The notes under the pieces are model-generated. The model saw only the letters and a program-made list of their open reading frames with translations, ran no database searches and had not been told where the DNA came from. 64,000 nt of DNA from Monodelphis domestica (taxonomy: Eukaryota > Chordata > Mammalia > Didelphimorphia > Didelphidae), in NCBI RefSeq assembly GCF_027887165.1, contig NC_077235.1:4178016-4242015 (forward strand), written 5' to 3'. Both the position numbers and the translations under genes were made by a program. Numbering within the stretch: position 1 is the stretch's first letter; each line of letters begins with the position of its first letter. Positions 13,621 to 29,471 of this stretch are shown piece after piece.

Positions 13621-13995
13621 TCAGAGTACAATGCTAATTGACGTAAGCTAGAAGAAGCCATCTTGGCCTCTGAGTGGGAAGAAGGTGAGTTGGAGGCTAG
13701 CTCATGGTTTGACCTAAATGATTCAGATTTGGTCAGTGGCTTTGCTCGTATCGCTCATGTCACTGTAGCCCCTCTTGACCTTGGCCCAATCTGACCATGC
13801 ATGGCCCAGGCTAGGGCAGAGTTGACTTCTCAAAATGTTAGCACTTTCTATGGGTTATGTGGGAGTTTTTGAAAGATAATGCCCCACAGGGGAAAATGTT
13901 GCCTACTGTAGGAGCTCCCAAGTTTGTCTTAGCTCTGCGAAAAGTGGTTGGGAAAGACAGGTGTGCTCCCTGGGAGGCCTGCCCACTTTGACTTC

Positions 13996-18124
<4,129 letters not shown>

Positions 18125-18864
18125 AGAATGGGAAAAGAGAAGGGGAAGGCCAGAAACCAAATGAGGGAAGCACCTTGGAATTAGGGTTTGATGAGCTGGG
18201 TGCCATAGGCCACATGCTGGACAGAGGAAGAACAGAGGCAGGCAACTCCATGCCCAGGAGAGTAGCTGGACCCAGGATATGTGCCTTCTCCAAAAGACAG
18301 AAGATGCTCACAAAAGCATGGCACAACTTACTACTCCGAGTGGGCTGAGCCTGTCGAGGGATGCACAGGCTGACAAAAGGGGGTTGGGGTAATGCCATTT
18401 TAGAATAGGCCTCCATTTCAGTGTAAAAGAGCAATCATATCGAACCCCTATTTTTTGTCTTCTGGAATAGTAAATCTCTGGACCATATCTAGAGTTGTCC
18501 TGCACGGGGACAGTCCCTGGCTCTACCTTCTTGGATGAGAACATGCTTCTTCAGGACAGACCAAGTTCCTCTTTGGGCATAATACATACTTGGAACCTGG
18601 CCTGGCGGAGGGATCTAGAAAGACGATTGACAAAAGGCATGGAGGGAGACAAGAACTCTGAGCCCAGAAGGGGAGAAATCAGTGGGGAGTTAGCCCAGAA
18701 TGAGAGGAACCACAGGCAGAGGCAGAGAATGAATGGGCTTTCACTTCCAACTTGAGGGCCTTGAGTTGCCTACATCAAGTAAAGAAACTAGGAGGAGGGG
18801 AGTGATTGTGATGGCTGAGAATAGTACCTACCTCCTCTGCTACTATGGAGCCTCAGATGAGGTA

Positions 18865-19008
18865 CTAGATGGCCAGGCATCCTGCCACTCAGTAAATGCT
18901 CATCAGTATTCCTTCCAGTGTAATGGAAGCTTCCTGAGGGCAGGCACTTTTGTCTTTGCCTCCACAGGGTGGGCACTTAATAAAAGTGTGCTGAATTGAA
19001 CTGAACTG
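18865..19008 (+). repeat. L2 LINE 3' end
   Basis: gcttcctgagggcaggcact, cttttgtctttgcctccaca and gggcacttaataaaagtgtg follow the L2 3' end, which ends with a ttgaactgaactg tail. 19010-20620 holds no feature that I can name. Confidence 0.7.
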
Positions 19009-20619
19009 TAGCCACACCCCCAAGAATTTGAGGCCTATGGAAAAGATCCTGTGGGCCTTCAGCATTCCCATCAGGCATCTGGGGCTGGACCGCTGCTATT
19101 TCCTGATACCAAACAAGGTCTAGCTTCTTCCCACCCCAGTTTCTGAAAGGCTAAGGATTGGGAGGCAGTCTCTCTGAAAGCAAAAAAGCTCTTGAACCCA
19201 GGGCCTGCTCCCTGCCTTGGGTGACCTTTTGCCTCAGCTGGGCCAAGGCCTTGCTTGCTCCCCACCTTGAAGGCACAAGGGAGGTAGGAGAGAGGCCCCA
19301 GTGGAGCTGGTGCCACAAGCAGCTGCAGGGCTTGTACAGGCAGCTGTAGAGAGATGAAGACTCTGAGACCATGCAGATGAATCACTGGGTCCTTGCCAAC
19401 AGTGGGGTTCCCCTTTATGGGCTAAGAATTTCACCAGGATGTTCCTCTAATCAAAAGAACTGCCTATGCGAAATGGGAGGTTCATTCATTTAGCAGGGAG
19501 TACACACTCAGCCTTGTGACATCAGCTATTGCAGGAGATTTTTGGATGAGGGCCCGTGTCCACCAGGGTTCGAGAACAGAGGGTGGAACCCAAGGGTACA
19601 TGAGGTTGAGCAATTGCACTGGGTTTGTGGAGTCACCCAAGAGCGAGAGTCGAATGAGATAAAGAATGGAAGGTAGGGGTATGGCCTGCTGGCTAGGGGC
19701 CCCTCCTCCACCCTTACGTGTAGCAGCACAGAGCCTGGGGTGACAAAAGCTTGTCAGATATTAGAGAATGGATGTCCTGTTCTACAGTTGGTCTGGTCTG
19801 CCTTAGGACTCCTAGACCCTTCCCTTCAATTATCCATTCCTGCCCGTCCACCCTGGGCCACGCCCTACCTACCTGGAAAAAGTCAGAGAATGCAGAGGCT
19901 GAGGCTGGCTTTTCTGGGCCACTGGAGCCAAGGCCAGGGTTTGGATTGGGTGATTAGCCCCATCTGGAAACCTTCTTTCCTGATCTATCCCAAAGGGTGA
20001 GCTGTCCTGCCGAGAAGCAGGTAGGAAAACGGATGTACTGCTCATGCTTCTCCACAGGAACAGGAGGGTCTCCAAAAGCCCCAGGATCTTCTGAGGCTGC
20101 AGGTAAATTCAGTGGTTAGAGTGAACCTCCCACTCTGAGCAGAGGGCTGAGATTATGGCCCAAAGCCAGATTTGGCCTCCTTTCCCAGGAGCAGAAGGAG
20201 GATGCTTCTTCTTAGTAGTGGTGACCAGATTAGGAGAGAAAATGGCATCTGCTCCCTGTTGAGATAGGGAGGGAAAGAGGAATGAGCCTTGGCCTGTGTC
20301 CAATGGGGACAAGCACCCTTACATCAAGGACGTCACCGGGTCCTTAAGGCCATGGCCCCTCCTGCACACCTATCCTCCCAAGAAGAATCCCTTGGAATTG
20401 CTTGCCAGTTAAGGCCTTTCCTCCTCCCCCTGTTACCACTTTATGCATCCGCATGCATTCTCAGGCAAACATCAGCTCTTGATTGAGGGTGAGAACTTTT
20501 TCTCTGAGCCCTCTTGGTTTGGGGTCAAGTTTGGAGTCAACCCTGAGTTGCTCTTTCGGTGGCGGTTTGTTTAGGATAAGCCTTCTTCCAAGAGCAGATT
20601 TCCTGTCCTCCCCAAGAAA

Positions 20620-20800
20620 AGAGACAGTGTGGTCTGAGAGGGATGAGGTGTCCAGAGACCTCCGTTAGGTCTAGTGCTACTCCTAACTAGCTATGTGACC
20701 TTGGGTTACTCAATTTCTCTCTAACTGTTTCCTCCTGGCTACAATGAGGCAATTGGAAAAGATGTTCCCTAAGGCCCTTGGAAAAGTTCTGAAATGCTGT
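20620..20800 (+). repeat. MIR SINE remnant
   Basis: The block ctaactagctatgtgacctt, gggttactcaatttctctct, and an atgaggcaattggaaaagatg segment matches MIR. 20800-22080 is single-copy looking, without a supported gene apart from an exon-like block near 21644-21732 described under findings. Confidence 0.6.
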
Positions 20801-22079
20801 TATTCTTTGGAGCCATCCTGGAGAGCGGGGCTAGGATAAAGAGGACAGGGAAGCCAAATTCGAGAAAGTCAGGAGGCTCCTTGGTGGGTTTATGTAAAGG
20901 TTTCACCTTCCAAATCAACTGTAGACTCTCCCGAAGGTGCTTTACTCGGCTTCTGTTCATGGTCAGTGTGGTTCTAGCTGTCCTGGAAAGACTTACCAGA
21001 AAGTGAAGGGCTCAGAAATGGGCTAGAGGGGAGCTCCTCCTACTTGGTTATTAGGCTCTATAACTGGACCCCGACCCAAGACTTGGGGAAGAACCCCCCC
21101 AGCCAAAAGCTGGTACCAGCTCCCCATTTCCACACCGTTAAGATCAAGCGGCACCTCCCTGGAAAGATGAGACATCACAGGCCCCTCAATGGGGTCTGCA
21201 GCCACTTTAGGTAAGCTTTGCTTTCAGAATGCACCCAGTTATGGTCTTTCTCCGACACCAAGGCCAGAGGGAGAATGGAATGCCCTTCCACTGCCTGCTT
21301 GGATTCCTACTTGGGGATATTATAGCAAATCATCTCCTCTCCTCCAAGATCTTCCCCTAGACCCCGGATTCCCATAGCAAACCCCAAGCAAGCAGAGTTG
21401 CCAGTTCCATAACCCTGTCCAAGTACTGGCCTGAGTTGAGGTCCCGGTGAAGTGAGAAGTGATTGGGTCAGGTCAGAGCCTCTGCAGCCTTCCGAGCTCC
21501 CGCACTGTCCCCAACCTCCCCGGGGGCATGTGGGGCCCCTTATATATGTGCCTTCTCCTTAGGATGTCTATGAGGTGGCACGGCCTTATCTTGACCTTTC
21601 CAGTGTCCTGGTCAAGAATTAGGACACATTCCACAGTTATCACCTCACTGTCACTCATCTCGCTTTGATCAGGAACAGTGTGTTCATGCATCCCCATATG
21701 TCCCTGAGATTGCACACTTGCAACAGTAGATTCTGAAAACCATGTTACCATGCTTTGGCCAAAGATCAAGGACAGATCTTTTGTTTCGCCTCCTGGAGGG
21801 GGAGGGAGTGAAAGGCCTTCCTTTTACCGCAAGGGAAATAAGGCCAAGGTTAGCTGACAAGCCCAAAGTTCTGGAAATCATCATTGTCAGAGGTGGGATT
21901 TGAACCCTGCTTCAAGTCAGCGCCTTTTTATCGTTCCATACTCCCATCACCCTGAGGACGCTTCCCATATCAGCCATTTTCCAGGGAGGTGACCCTGAGT
22001 GAGGTAGGCTCAGCTTCAGTGTCCTAAGTCTAGAAAATGGGGGTGACAACAACGAGAATGATGATACTAGGCGGGCCAC

Positions 22080-22295
22080 GATGGACAGAGCACCGAACCC
22101 GGAGTCCGGAACACTTGAATTTCAATCCAACCTCTGGCATTTACTAGGAGTGTGACCCTGGGTGAGTCATTCTACCTCTGTTTCCTCCACTGTATGGTGG
22201 AGATCATAATAGTTCCCACCTCTCAGGGTCCTTGTGAGCATCCATCGAATGGAATAATAATATTTGTAAAGCACTTAGCACGGTGGCTGGCACAC
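22080..22295 (+). repeat. MIR SINE, nearly full length
   Basis: It reads from a gacagagcaccgaacccgga start through gtgtgaccctgggtgagtca to the gtaaagcacttagcacggtg end, in consensus order. 22295-23880 holds no recognised feature. Confidence 0.8.
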
Positions 22296-23884
22296 TAGGT
22301 ACCTCATGGATGCCTCCCCTCCCAGGTTTGTTGGGAACAAAGTGGGAGTTATTATTGTTAGAGCCGAGTTCCTACAGCTCCTCTAAAGAGCCGGTTCGCT
22401 TCTCTCTGAACTAGGGGAACAGACCTGGAGAAGTCGCTCCAGGAACAGGAACAGGAACAGGACCAAAAGCAATGGCGGGCAGGTAGGCAGTAGCCCCAGT
22501 TTAGAGGGGAAGAAAGAAACTGAGGCTTACGGAGGTGAGAGTGGTCCCCTAGCAAGGGAGTGCCAAGTACAGTACTTGCTGGCGCCCTTCCTGGTCAGCA
22601 CGGGGGAGTGAGCCTTTTAACGGCGGAGCTGCCCCAAAGGTCAGTGTCTCTGCAGGTGTCCAAGGAGAGGCTGCCTCAGAGTTTTCCCAGATGAGGTACA
22701 GGTTGGACTTGATGCATTCTGGGCACAAGTGACCTCTCTCTTCCCCCACTGCCCACCCTGGCTCCCTGCTGCTCCCTGCTGTTCTTAGCTGGTTAGTCTT
22801 TAGCGTTTGTCTGTCCACTGAGGCTCCCACCCCACCCCCATCCTTGAGTACTCTCCAAATCTTCCAAGACTAGGGAAGGACCGCCTACCCTGTCCCGGCC
22901 ATTGTCTCCTGCCCTCCACCAGGGAGAGAGTTCTGCAAAGGAGCTCTATCTAACACCAGAGTGAGAAGAGGAAGGCCTAGAGAGACCAGCCAACAGTAAG
23001 TAACTGGGGCCAGTTGGAATGGAGACTACGGCTGTGACTTCGTGTCGGGGAGATAAGGCGGTAAGGCCATCAAAAAGCCGAGCGTCAGGAACCTTGAATG
23101 CCCACTTGGGCACTGGGAACTTTGACTCTAAGCCTGGGCACTTCACAAGGCTTTCAGGGAGGGGAAAAATAACCTGATCCAAGAGAGTTTTGGGTAGATG
23201 GAGCACACCGGTCAGTAGCAGGCCCAAGAAGGAGGACCAGTGCCCGCCCCTTTGGTTCCGCAGCCTCAGACATTAAGTGCGTCAACACTGACTGATGTGA
23301 GCAGATTGCTGAACTGGCCAGGACGGTAGGGAGGCAGCTGGCAACCTTAGCCTCTCACAGATGCCTTGGCCTCTACTGTGAAATGGAGAAAATAAGACGC
23401 AGAAATTCAAGCTGTTGCTGGTGGCCTTCAGGGCTGTCCTTCTTCTTCTCCCTTGATCCTGGCCCACCAGTAATCCTATTATCCATTCCTGTACCTGATC
23501 TTGTTTTTAACATTCAAAGGGTCTGAATTGTTAGGAGGCTTTTTCTGCATCTGTTGAAGCCCTGGCCCTTATCTTCTTCGTGCTCTGGTTTTCCTGATGC
23601 CAGGGCACCTTTGTTAGCCAAGTTACTAGAAGCTCTGGTGCCAGCATTTTATTGAGTAGTTTGGCATCTCCACTCTAGGGCCCTTTTTCTGCTCCATCAT
23701 TCTTTGTTTGGGAATCAGGGCTACTAATGCTGGTCTCAGAGAAGTACCTTCTCAGTCTAGGTTTGAAGCTACTTAAGTAGCACAATGCAGATTTGGTCTT
23801 TAAGTGCTTGCTAGAAGTCTGTCTGTACCTGTGATGCTAGGTTTTCCCTCAGTGGACTTTACTTTCTCCTTTTCTGTCTGAGAT

Positions 23885-24095
23885 CAGGTATTAGAGATCT
23901 AGGCTGGAACTTGGAACGACCTGAGTTCAGCCCCGGCCCCGACAGGGGCTTCATAACCCTGGGCAAGTCGCCACCTCTGGGGGCCTTGGTTTCCCCATCT
24001 GTATAAAGGGCAGCAGAATACCTCTTGTGAGGTTTAAATGAGAGAAAGCATGTCAACTTTTTCCTGGATTTGAAAGTGCTCTGTGACTGGCAGGT
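23885..24095 (+). repeat. MIR SINE
   Basis: It contains ggaacgacctgagttcagcc, aaccctgggcaagtcgccac, gtttccccatctgtataaag and gtgaggtttaaatgagagaaagc in MIR order. Confidence 0.75.
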
Positions 24096-24539
24096 ATTGT
24101 TATTAGACCCACTTGGTAGTTTGCTCATTTCTCTAGCCAATGGTCCCCCATTTTGCTCAGGTTTTCATTTTGTTGTCATGCAGTTGAGTAGTTTCTTTCT
24201 GATCAGCTTCCCTCACTTGTTGAGAATTTCTCTTTTCAGTTTTGTCTTGACTGTCTTTGAAGAGGGCTATTAGCAAATAACTGACCAATGAAGGCTTTCC
24301 CAAAGCAATTGTTTTATTCATTTACTTTTGTTAATGTTCATTTCTGTTTATCTCAACTTTAATTTTCAAAATCTCCTCTGTGCATGTTTTTGAATTCATT
24401 GGCTTGCCTGCTCAGGTCATTCGTTTGCCCGATGTCTTCTCCGTTACCATGAGTACTTCGGGAATGGAAATTCTCCTCTCACAACTGGGTGAGCTGCACC
24501 CCTTACATGTGGACATGGCTTATTGCTGACTTGAATCTT

Positions 24540-25135
24540 AAAATGGTTTCTCCGGTTTGGTTTGTTTCTGAGGGTGTCTTCTGTTTGTTTTTGTTCTCTT
24601 TGTGCTTTTTGCTTTTCCATCAGAACGATCTCCAAGTATTTTCTTCCCTGCCTCCTTCCCTTCACATAAAGATAAGGAAAGAAAAGAACCAAACAGTTCA
24701 GCAAAATGAAATCAAATGTTGTCCATGTGTAACAGCATGCACTCTGTGCCCAGGGTCCCCCAGCTCTTCTGGGGCAAGCTGGATCTCCCCCTCACCCCCA
24801 GTTCAGTTGCATGCTATTGTTCTCTCACACTGTATTTTGGGAATTACTGAGCCTGTTGATTTTCTAGTTCTACTTCCTTCACTCAGCATATGTATTCTCA
24901 TATTTCCCTGAATTTCTCATTGTCATTGCTTCTAATTGTCATTCCAGTTCTTTACTATTCCCAGAGTGCTCTTTTGAATATTCTGGTATATATGGAAACT
25001 TTCCCTCCATCTTTGACCTATTTGGAGCATATGTCTAGCAGTGAGAACTCTGAGACAAAGCACTTGGCCATTTGAGTCCTTCTCTCCCAGAATTCCAAAC
25101 TGTTTTTAGAAGGGTTGGGCCAATATAATGGCTCT
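24540..25135 (-). mobile_element. L1 LINE 3' fragment
   Basis: Reverse-complement L1: 3' UTR-like pyrimidine segment, then tctcccagaattccaaactg and gggttgggccaatataatggctctgcc. It is eroded and has no ORF. Confidence 0.5.
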
Positions 25136-25734
25136 GCCAAGTGGTTCGCTGTATGCCCATCTAGTACTGACTCTTTCCATCTTGCACTTTGGGGTCTGTG
25201 AGCAACTTTGGCCCAGTCCTTTGACCTCGGTTTTCTGTTCTCTAAAATGAAGGGGTTGGACTAGATGAACTCTGGTCTTTTCCAGGTCTAAAACGTATGA
25301 TCTCAAAGTTCTTGGCTCAGAATGCCAGAGAAGGGAGGTGGTGGGCATATATATTGGGGGGATGGGAGGAGAGGAGAGAGATTCTTCTTTTCACACTAGA
25401 GGAGAGGTGGTCTTGGCATCAGGACAGCAGTAGAGATGGGGCTCAAGCCTTTACTTCTCGAGTGTCCCCCGCCCCCTTGCATTTAGGACTCTTTCCAGGG
25501 GAACTCAGAGGAGGCAGAGATAGGTATGGGCTAGAAATTAGGAAAGTTTCTTGCTTGTGGCAGTCAGATCTATAGTTGGGATCAGATTAGGCTTCAGTGA
25601 AAATGAGTGGCTCCTGCTCAAAAACCAAGTGGAAAAGCTCAGGAAAACAGAAAGAATCCTGGATTTGTGAGTCCAGAGAAAAGTGTGTTCAACTCTTAAG
25701 TCTTTGAACTGTTTGATACTGTAATGGTGAGAAG

Positions 25735-25890
25735 AGGGATGAAAGAAGAAACTGAGGCAAACAGGATTAAGTGACTTGCCCGGAGTCACACAGCTTGTAA
25801 GTATCTGAGGCCTGAGGATTTAACTAAGGTCTGCCTAACTCCAGTCTCAAGACTCTATCCACTTAGCCACCTAGCTGCTGTTCCAGTGGG
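25735..25890 (-). mobile_element. CORE-SINE fragment (reverse orientation)
   Basis: The segments gtgacttgcccggagtcaca and agactctatccacttagccacctagctgct are the reverse complement of a tRNA-derived SINE head and CORE. 25890-27050 shows no supported feature. Confidence 0.65.
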
Positions 25891-27078
25891 ATTGTCCAAG
25901 GCCAAGTCTGGAGTTCAAGTGCTCCTGACTTTCTCTGGTAGGAGTTTGTGTAGATGACGTTGTGCGCCTTTTGCCTTGGAAAGGGCTCTTGGTTCCCTGT
26001 GTATCCCTGTACTGTCATTGTACAATTATTCTACCATATATTAGATTTTGTATTCTTGTACGATTGTACTATATAGTAGAGATTGTACTAGCCTATCCCT
26101 GGTACTGTTATTGGAGAAGGGGGCCGTGAAACCACAGGTTTGGCTTTTTGATGGGACCTCTCCTATCACATATTTTGTAATGAGATTTAAGAGTCACCAA
26201 TTGAGTATGTAATGTGTGTTCATTCTTGCTTGCTCAGCTGAACTCACGGGATTTGAACTCAGAATTCATTAAACTGAGTTAAGTTAGATTGAACGGAACC
26301 AAATTTTCTGATATTTGCCTACCAAGATTTTCTCGTTTCTACAAGAGCCTCTGCTCTGTCAGTCCTGTCAGTCCTAGGGTAGGGAATGCCCACTCAGACC
26401 TGGAAGCGCTCCCAAGACAATTTCTGTGTCATCTGCCCACAGTCTGTGCTAGGGGCTCCTCTCAGTCCCACACACACAGAAGTTGCTTACTAGGGTCCCC
26501 TGGCTCCTAGACTTCTTTTTAGTGTGCCTTGTGGAGCTGGCGGGGGTTTTTCTTCATCTGGAGCATGAACATTCCCAATAAATGACAATTTCCCCAGATA
26601 GCTAGTGCTCCCATCCGATGGGATTCCCATCTCCAGGCCAGCTTCTTCTGGTGCCCCATACTGTGTAGATTAGGGTGTACTTACTGGGTGGAACTGCAAA
26701 TAAAAGATCCAAGCATTCATCTTCCCAAGTGGCCAAGGCCCAGCCATTCCTAGAAAGATCTAAAGTCCTAAATCCCTGTGGGATCCCAGTTCTCAACTTC
26801 ACTCTGGGCAAGGGAACAGACATCCCCAGAGGCTTCTTGTGGAGGAGAACAGGTCCATATCACAATCCCAGAGTGGGAAAAGGGAACCATCACATCCCCT
26901 GGTGGGTGGCAATTCATGAACCTGGCGCCGAGAAGACTAGCTCATTGGCAGCTGATGCCTGCACTCTGACAAAGATGAACATTTGCATGGTCCTTGGAGG
27001 TTTGAGGGGGCCTGGAGCCATTCTCTTCCAGGAGCCAGTGCTGCCCAGAGTCTTTGTAAGCCCAAGGGGATCAGCATG

Positions 27079-27354
27079 CCCCATCTTTTTCTTGCCATTT
27101 CTAGGCAGCAGCAGAGAGAAGGGAAAATACAGGGATTCCGAAACCGAAATGCCATAGCAGGCTGCAGAAAAACAAAAGCAAAGAGCCCAGTTTCTAGAAA
27201 ACAGGCTTAATTGAGGCTAAAGGGAAAATAGGCGAAATATGCCAGATATGGCCAAGAAAGACAGCCTGGGCAGTGAGCTAGCCCAAACCCCAAGGTTCCC
27301 TGCATTTCCCCTTCTGGCTGCTGCCCAGAAATGGCAAGAAAACCAAGGCGGGGG
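27079..27354. repeat. Imperfect inverted repeat, arms about 60 bp
   Basis: The arm 27079-27139 contains tttcttgccatttctaggca. The arm 27294-27354 contains its near reverse complement (ctgcccagaaatggcaagaa). Similarity extends along the whole 60-bp arms, around a spacer of about 155 bp. It could be a MITE-like DNA-transposon remnant or a hairpin-forming palindrome. I do not recognise the family. Confidence 0.6.
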
Positions 27355-27654
27355 TGCTGAGCATGGCAGACTGACCACTGTGTGGAACACTGAGTTAACT
27401 GGAAGGAAGTTCTCAATAATGGCAGCAGCTTTCAATACTCAGGTCAGTGGATCTGCAGTGTCCATGGTTGGGACGCTCTTCCCAAAGACATGGGATCTAG
27501 GGGGCACCTTCACACCATGAGAGGAATTGGGGTTACCTCAGACCCCCTCGCCCATTTTACAGATGAAACAGAGGCTCAGAGAGTTTGTGGCTTCCTGTAG
27601 TCACACAGCTTACAGAAAGGGTTGGAGGCAGAATTTAAAGGCAGGTATCCATTG

Positions 27655-27815
27655 ACTTGGGCAGCTAGGTTGGCTCAGTGGTTGGGTGTTGGGCCTGGAG
27701 TCAGGAAGACCTCAATTCAAGTATGGAAGAAGGAAGTGGCAAAGCACTCCAGTATCTCTGTCTTCCCAAAAAAGCTCAAAGAGGATCATGGAGAGTTGAC
27801 TGAACAACAACAATT
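27655..27815 (+). mobile_element. tRNA-derived SINE with RTE-type 3' tail
   Basis: The head gggcagctaggttggctcag and cctggagtcaggaagacctcaattcaagt is followed directly by ggaagtggcaaagcactccagtatctctg and gttgactgaacaacaacaa. The CORE middle is missing, so this is an internally deleted copy. Confidence 0.7.
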
Positions 27816-27837
27816 CCCTTGACTCCGTCCTGTTCAT

Positions 27838-27876
27838 TGAACTGAGATGGACTGAACTGAACTGAACTGAACTCAG
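27838..27876 (+). repeat. (GAACT)n short array
   Basis: gaactgagatggactgaactgaactgaactgaactcag follows the SINE after a short gap. Degenerate relatives recur at 26225-26300 and 28595-28770. Confidence 0.8.
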
Positions 27877-28594
27877 TGGGGAATTTCCCTCAGAGGGAAT
27901 TCAATCCATTTAATAAGAATTTAAGTATCTACCATGTACCGGGCACTGAGGACACAAATACAAAGTGCATGACTGGTTCTCAAGCTCAGAGCAATTGCAT
28001 CGTACTGGTGGGACTCAACATGTTAGCGGAGAGGTCAATAGAAGCTGTGTACATAGAGCAAAGAAATAAAAGGTCATTGGGGGAAGGGAAAATCCGGAAA
28101 GGTGCCTGGAAGGAGGGCGAGAGGTGAGAGGAGCTGATCTTTGGAGGGAGGGAAGATTGGGGGGGAGGGGGGTTCCAGGTCAGCATGAGAGAGTGGGGTA
28201 GGAAGGAAAGGAGGAATGTCATGTACAGGGATCAGAGAACAAATGAAAGGAAGTGAGGTGTGGATACACACCTAGCTGGAGGTCCCAGACCCAGATCTTG
28301 AAGTAGTCAGGGCAGTAGCCCAGTTGGACCCTGTGCTGCTGTAGACACAATCGGCTGCCAGTTGCCCGGCTGCAGGCGCAGGCGCAGGCGCACTGGAAGT
28401 GACATCAGATGGAATGCTTGAAGCCGGGGGTTACAGATGTTGAGCTGGAAAGGGCTGCGGTTAGTGATCCAGTCCAATTCCTTCAGAGAGGTTGGGCGGC
28501 CGACCCAGGGTCACACAGGTGAACAAGTGGCCAGGTCCTCTCTTTTATTCTACACCAGCTAAGGGACAGACTCAATAGGATTCTACTGGCCCGA

Positions 28595-28772
28595 ATGACT
28601 ATATACGGGAACTGATTGTGTGGCAGGGGCCTGAGATGGACTGAGTGAGAGGTGAATTGGATCCAACTGACCCGAACGGAAAGAAACCCATCACATCAAC
28701 TGCAGTAGAACTGAACCGAACGGAACCGGTCAACCAAAGCGAAAGGAACTGATCCGGAAGTGACAGAACGGT
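28595..28772 (+). repeat. Degenerate GAACT/GAACGG minisatellite upstream of the MAGE promoter
   Basis: Repeated gaactg, gaacgg and gaaccg words fill this stretch (for example gaactgaaccgaacggaacc near 28709). It ends about 300 bp before the MAGE start codon. Confidence 0.6.
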
Positions 28773-28899
28773 AAGGAGCGGAAAAGCGTCTTGGGTTGCT
28801 AGGGAGAGTAAGAAGGGAGTTGCCCCCTAGGGCCTCCCCCCCCCCCCTTTCAGTCTAGGAGAGCTCTGGGCTGGATGATTTTCTGTCACAGGGGTCGTC

Positions 28900-29085
28900 G
28901 GGAAGGGCTCCTATTGGGGAGGAGACATGCTGGGAAGGGCACTGGGGCGGGCCACAGCCAATTGGCACCTGTTCTAGAGTGTGAGTAGGGGGGGCTGCCA
29001 CCGATGTCACTGTGATGCGGTGCTGACGTGGCCTACTCTCATTGGGCACCACCGTCAGTCCTTCGGCAGCTTCAGAAGGGTGAGG
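28900..29085 (+). promoter_or_regulatory. MAGE gene promoter / 5' UTR region, TATA-less with CCAAT and GC boxes
   Basis: Inverted CCAAT boxes (ATTGG) occur at 28913-28917, 28961-28965 and 29041-29045. The middle one is part of the palindrome ccaattgg. A GC box (ggggcggg) is at 28944-28951 and a CRE-like tgacgtgg at 29024-29031. There is no TATA box. The start site is not defined by the sequence. Confidence 0.55.
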
Positions 29086-29471
29086 ATGGCGGCCAAGCAG
29101 CCCCGCCGCGGGTCTGCCCGAGGCGCCTCTCAGAGCCGAGGAGAGGAGATGGAGGCCATGATGGATGCCTGGCACCGCCTGGGCACCCTCACTGATCTGC
29201 AGGGCGATTCTGGTGGCCGCCAGCAGCCGCCGCCGCAGCAGCCGCCGCCGCCACAGCCCCAGCAGCGAGGCCGACCTCGTACCCGCTGGCCCCGCTGGAG
29301 CCCAGAGGGAGGCCCCTCCCCATTCATGGGCCCCAGGTCCAGAATGGGGGCAGGGGCGGTGCATGAGCACCACCACCACCATCACCACCACCACCACCAC
29401 CATTCCCGCATGGAGGGGGCCCAGGGTGCTGCGGGTGCCGTTGGTGATGCTCAGGCAGGGGCAGCTTCAAG
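29086..29471 (+). CDS. MAGE exon 1 (residues 1-128)
   Basis: It starts [13 protein letters not shown] and ends in phase 2 at CAAG|GTATGG. It holds a Pro/Gln tract and twelve consecutive His codons at 29368-29403. Upstream of the ATG the frame stays open to 28981, but the upstream ATG has no better context. Confidence 0.8.

Noticed and set aside
18434-18544. MFSSKKVEPGTVPVQDN frame as the first exon of the TNIP-like gene
   Set aside because: A donor-like AAG|GTAGAG exists, but the phase into the 17987-18124 exon fits only if the third AG of its acceptor is used; kept as a possibility, not called.
26675-27157. 160-codon plus-strand frame
   Set aside because: No recognisable domain, unusual Gly/Pro/Trp mix, no splice context, and it runs into one arm of the inverted repeat; composition fits chance in GC-richer DNA.
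28855-29403. 182-codon minus-strand frame (and the plus frames 29165-29605) over the MAGE first exon
   Set aside because: Shadows of the GC-rich MAGE exon 1 and promoter; the exon frame with MAAKQPRRG connects to the homology domain and these do not.
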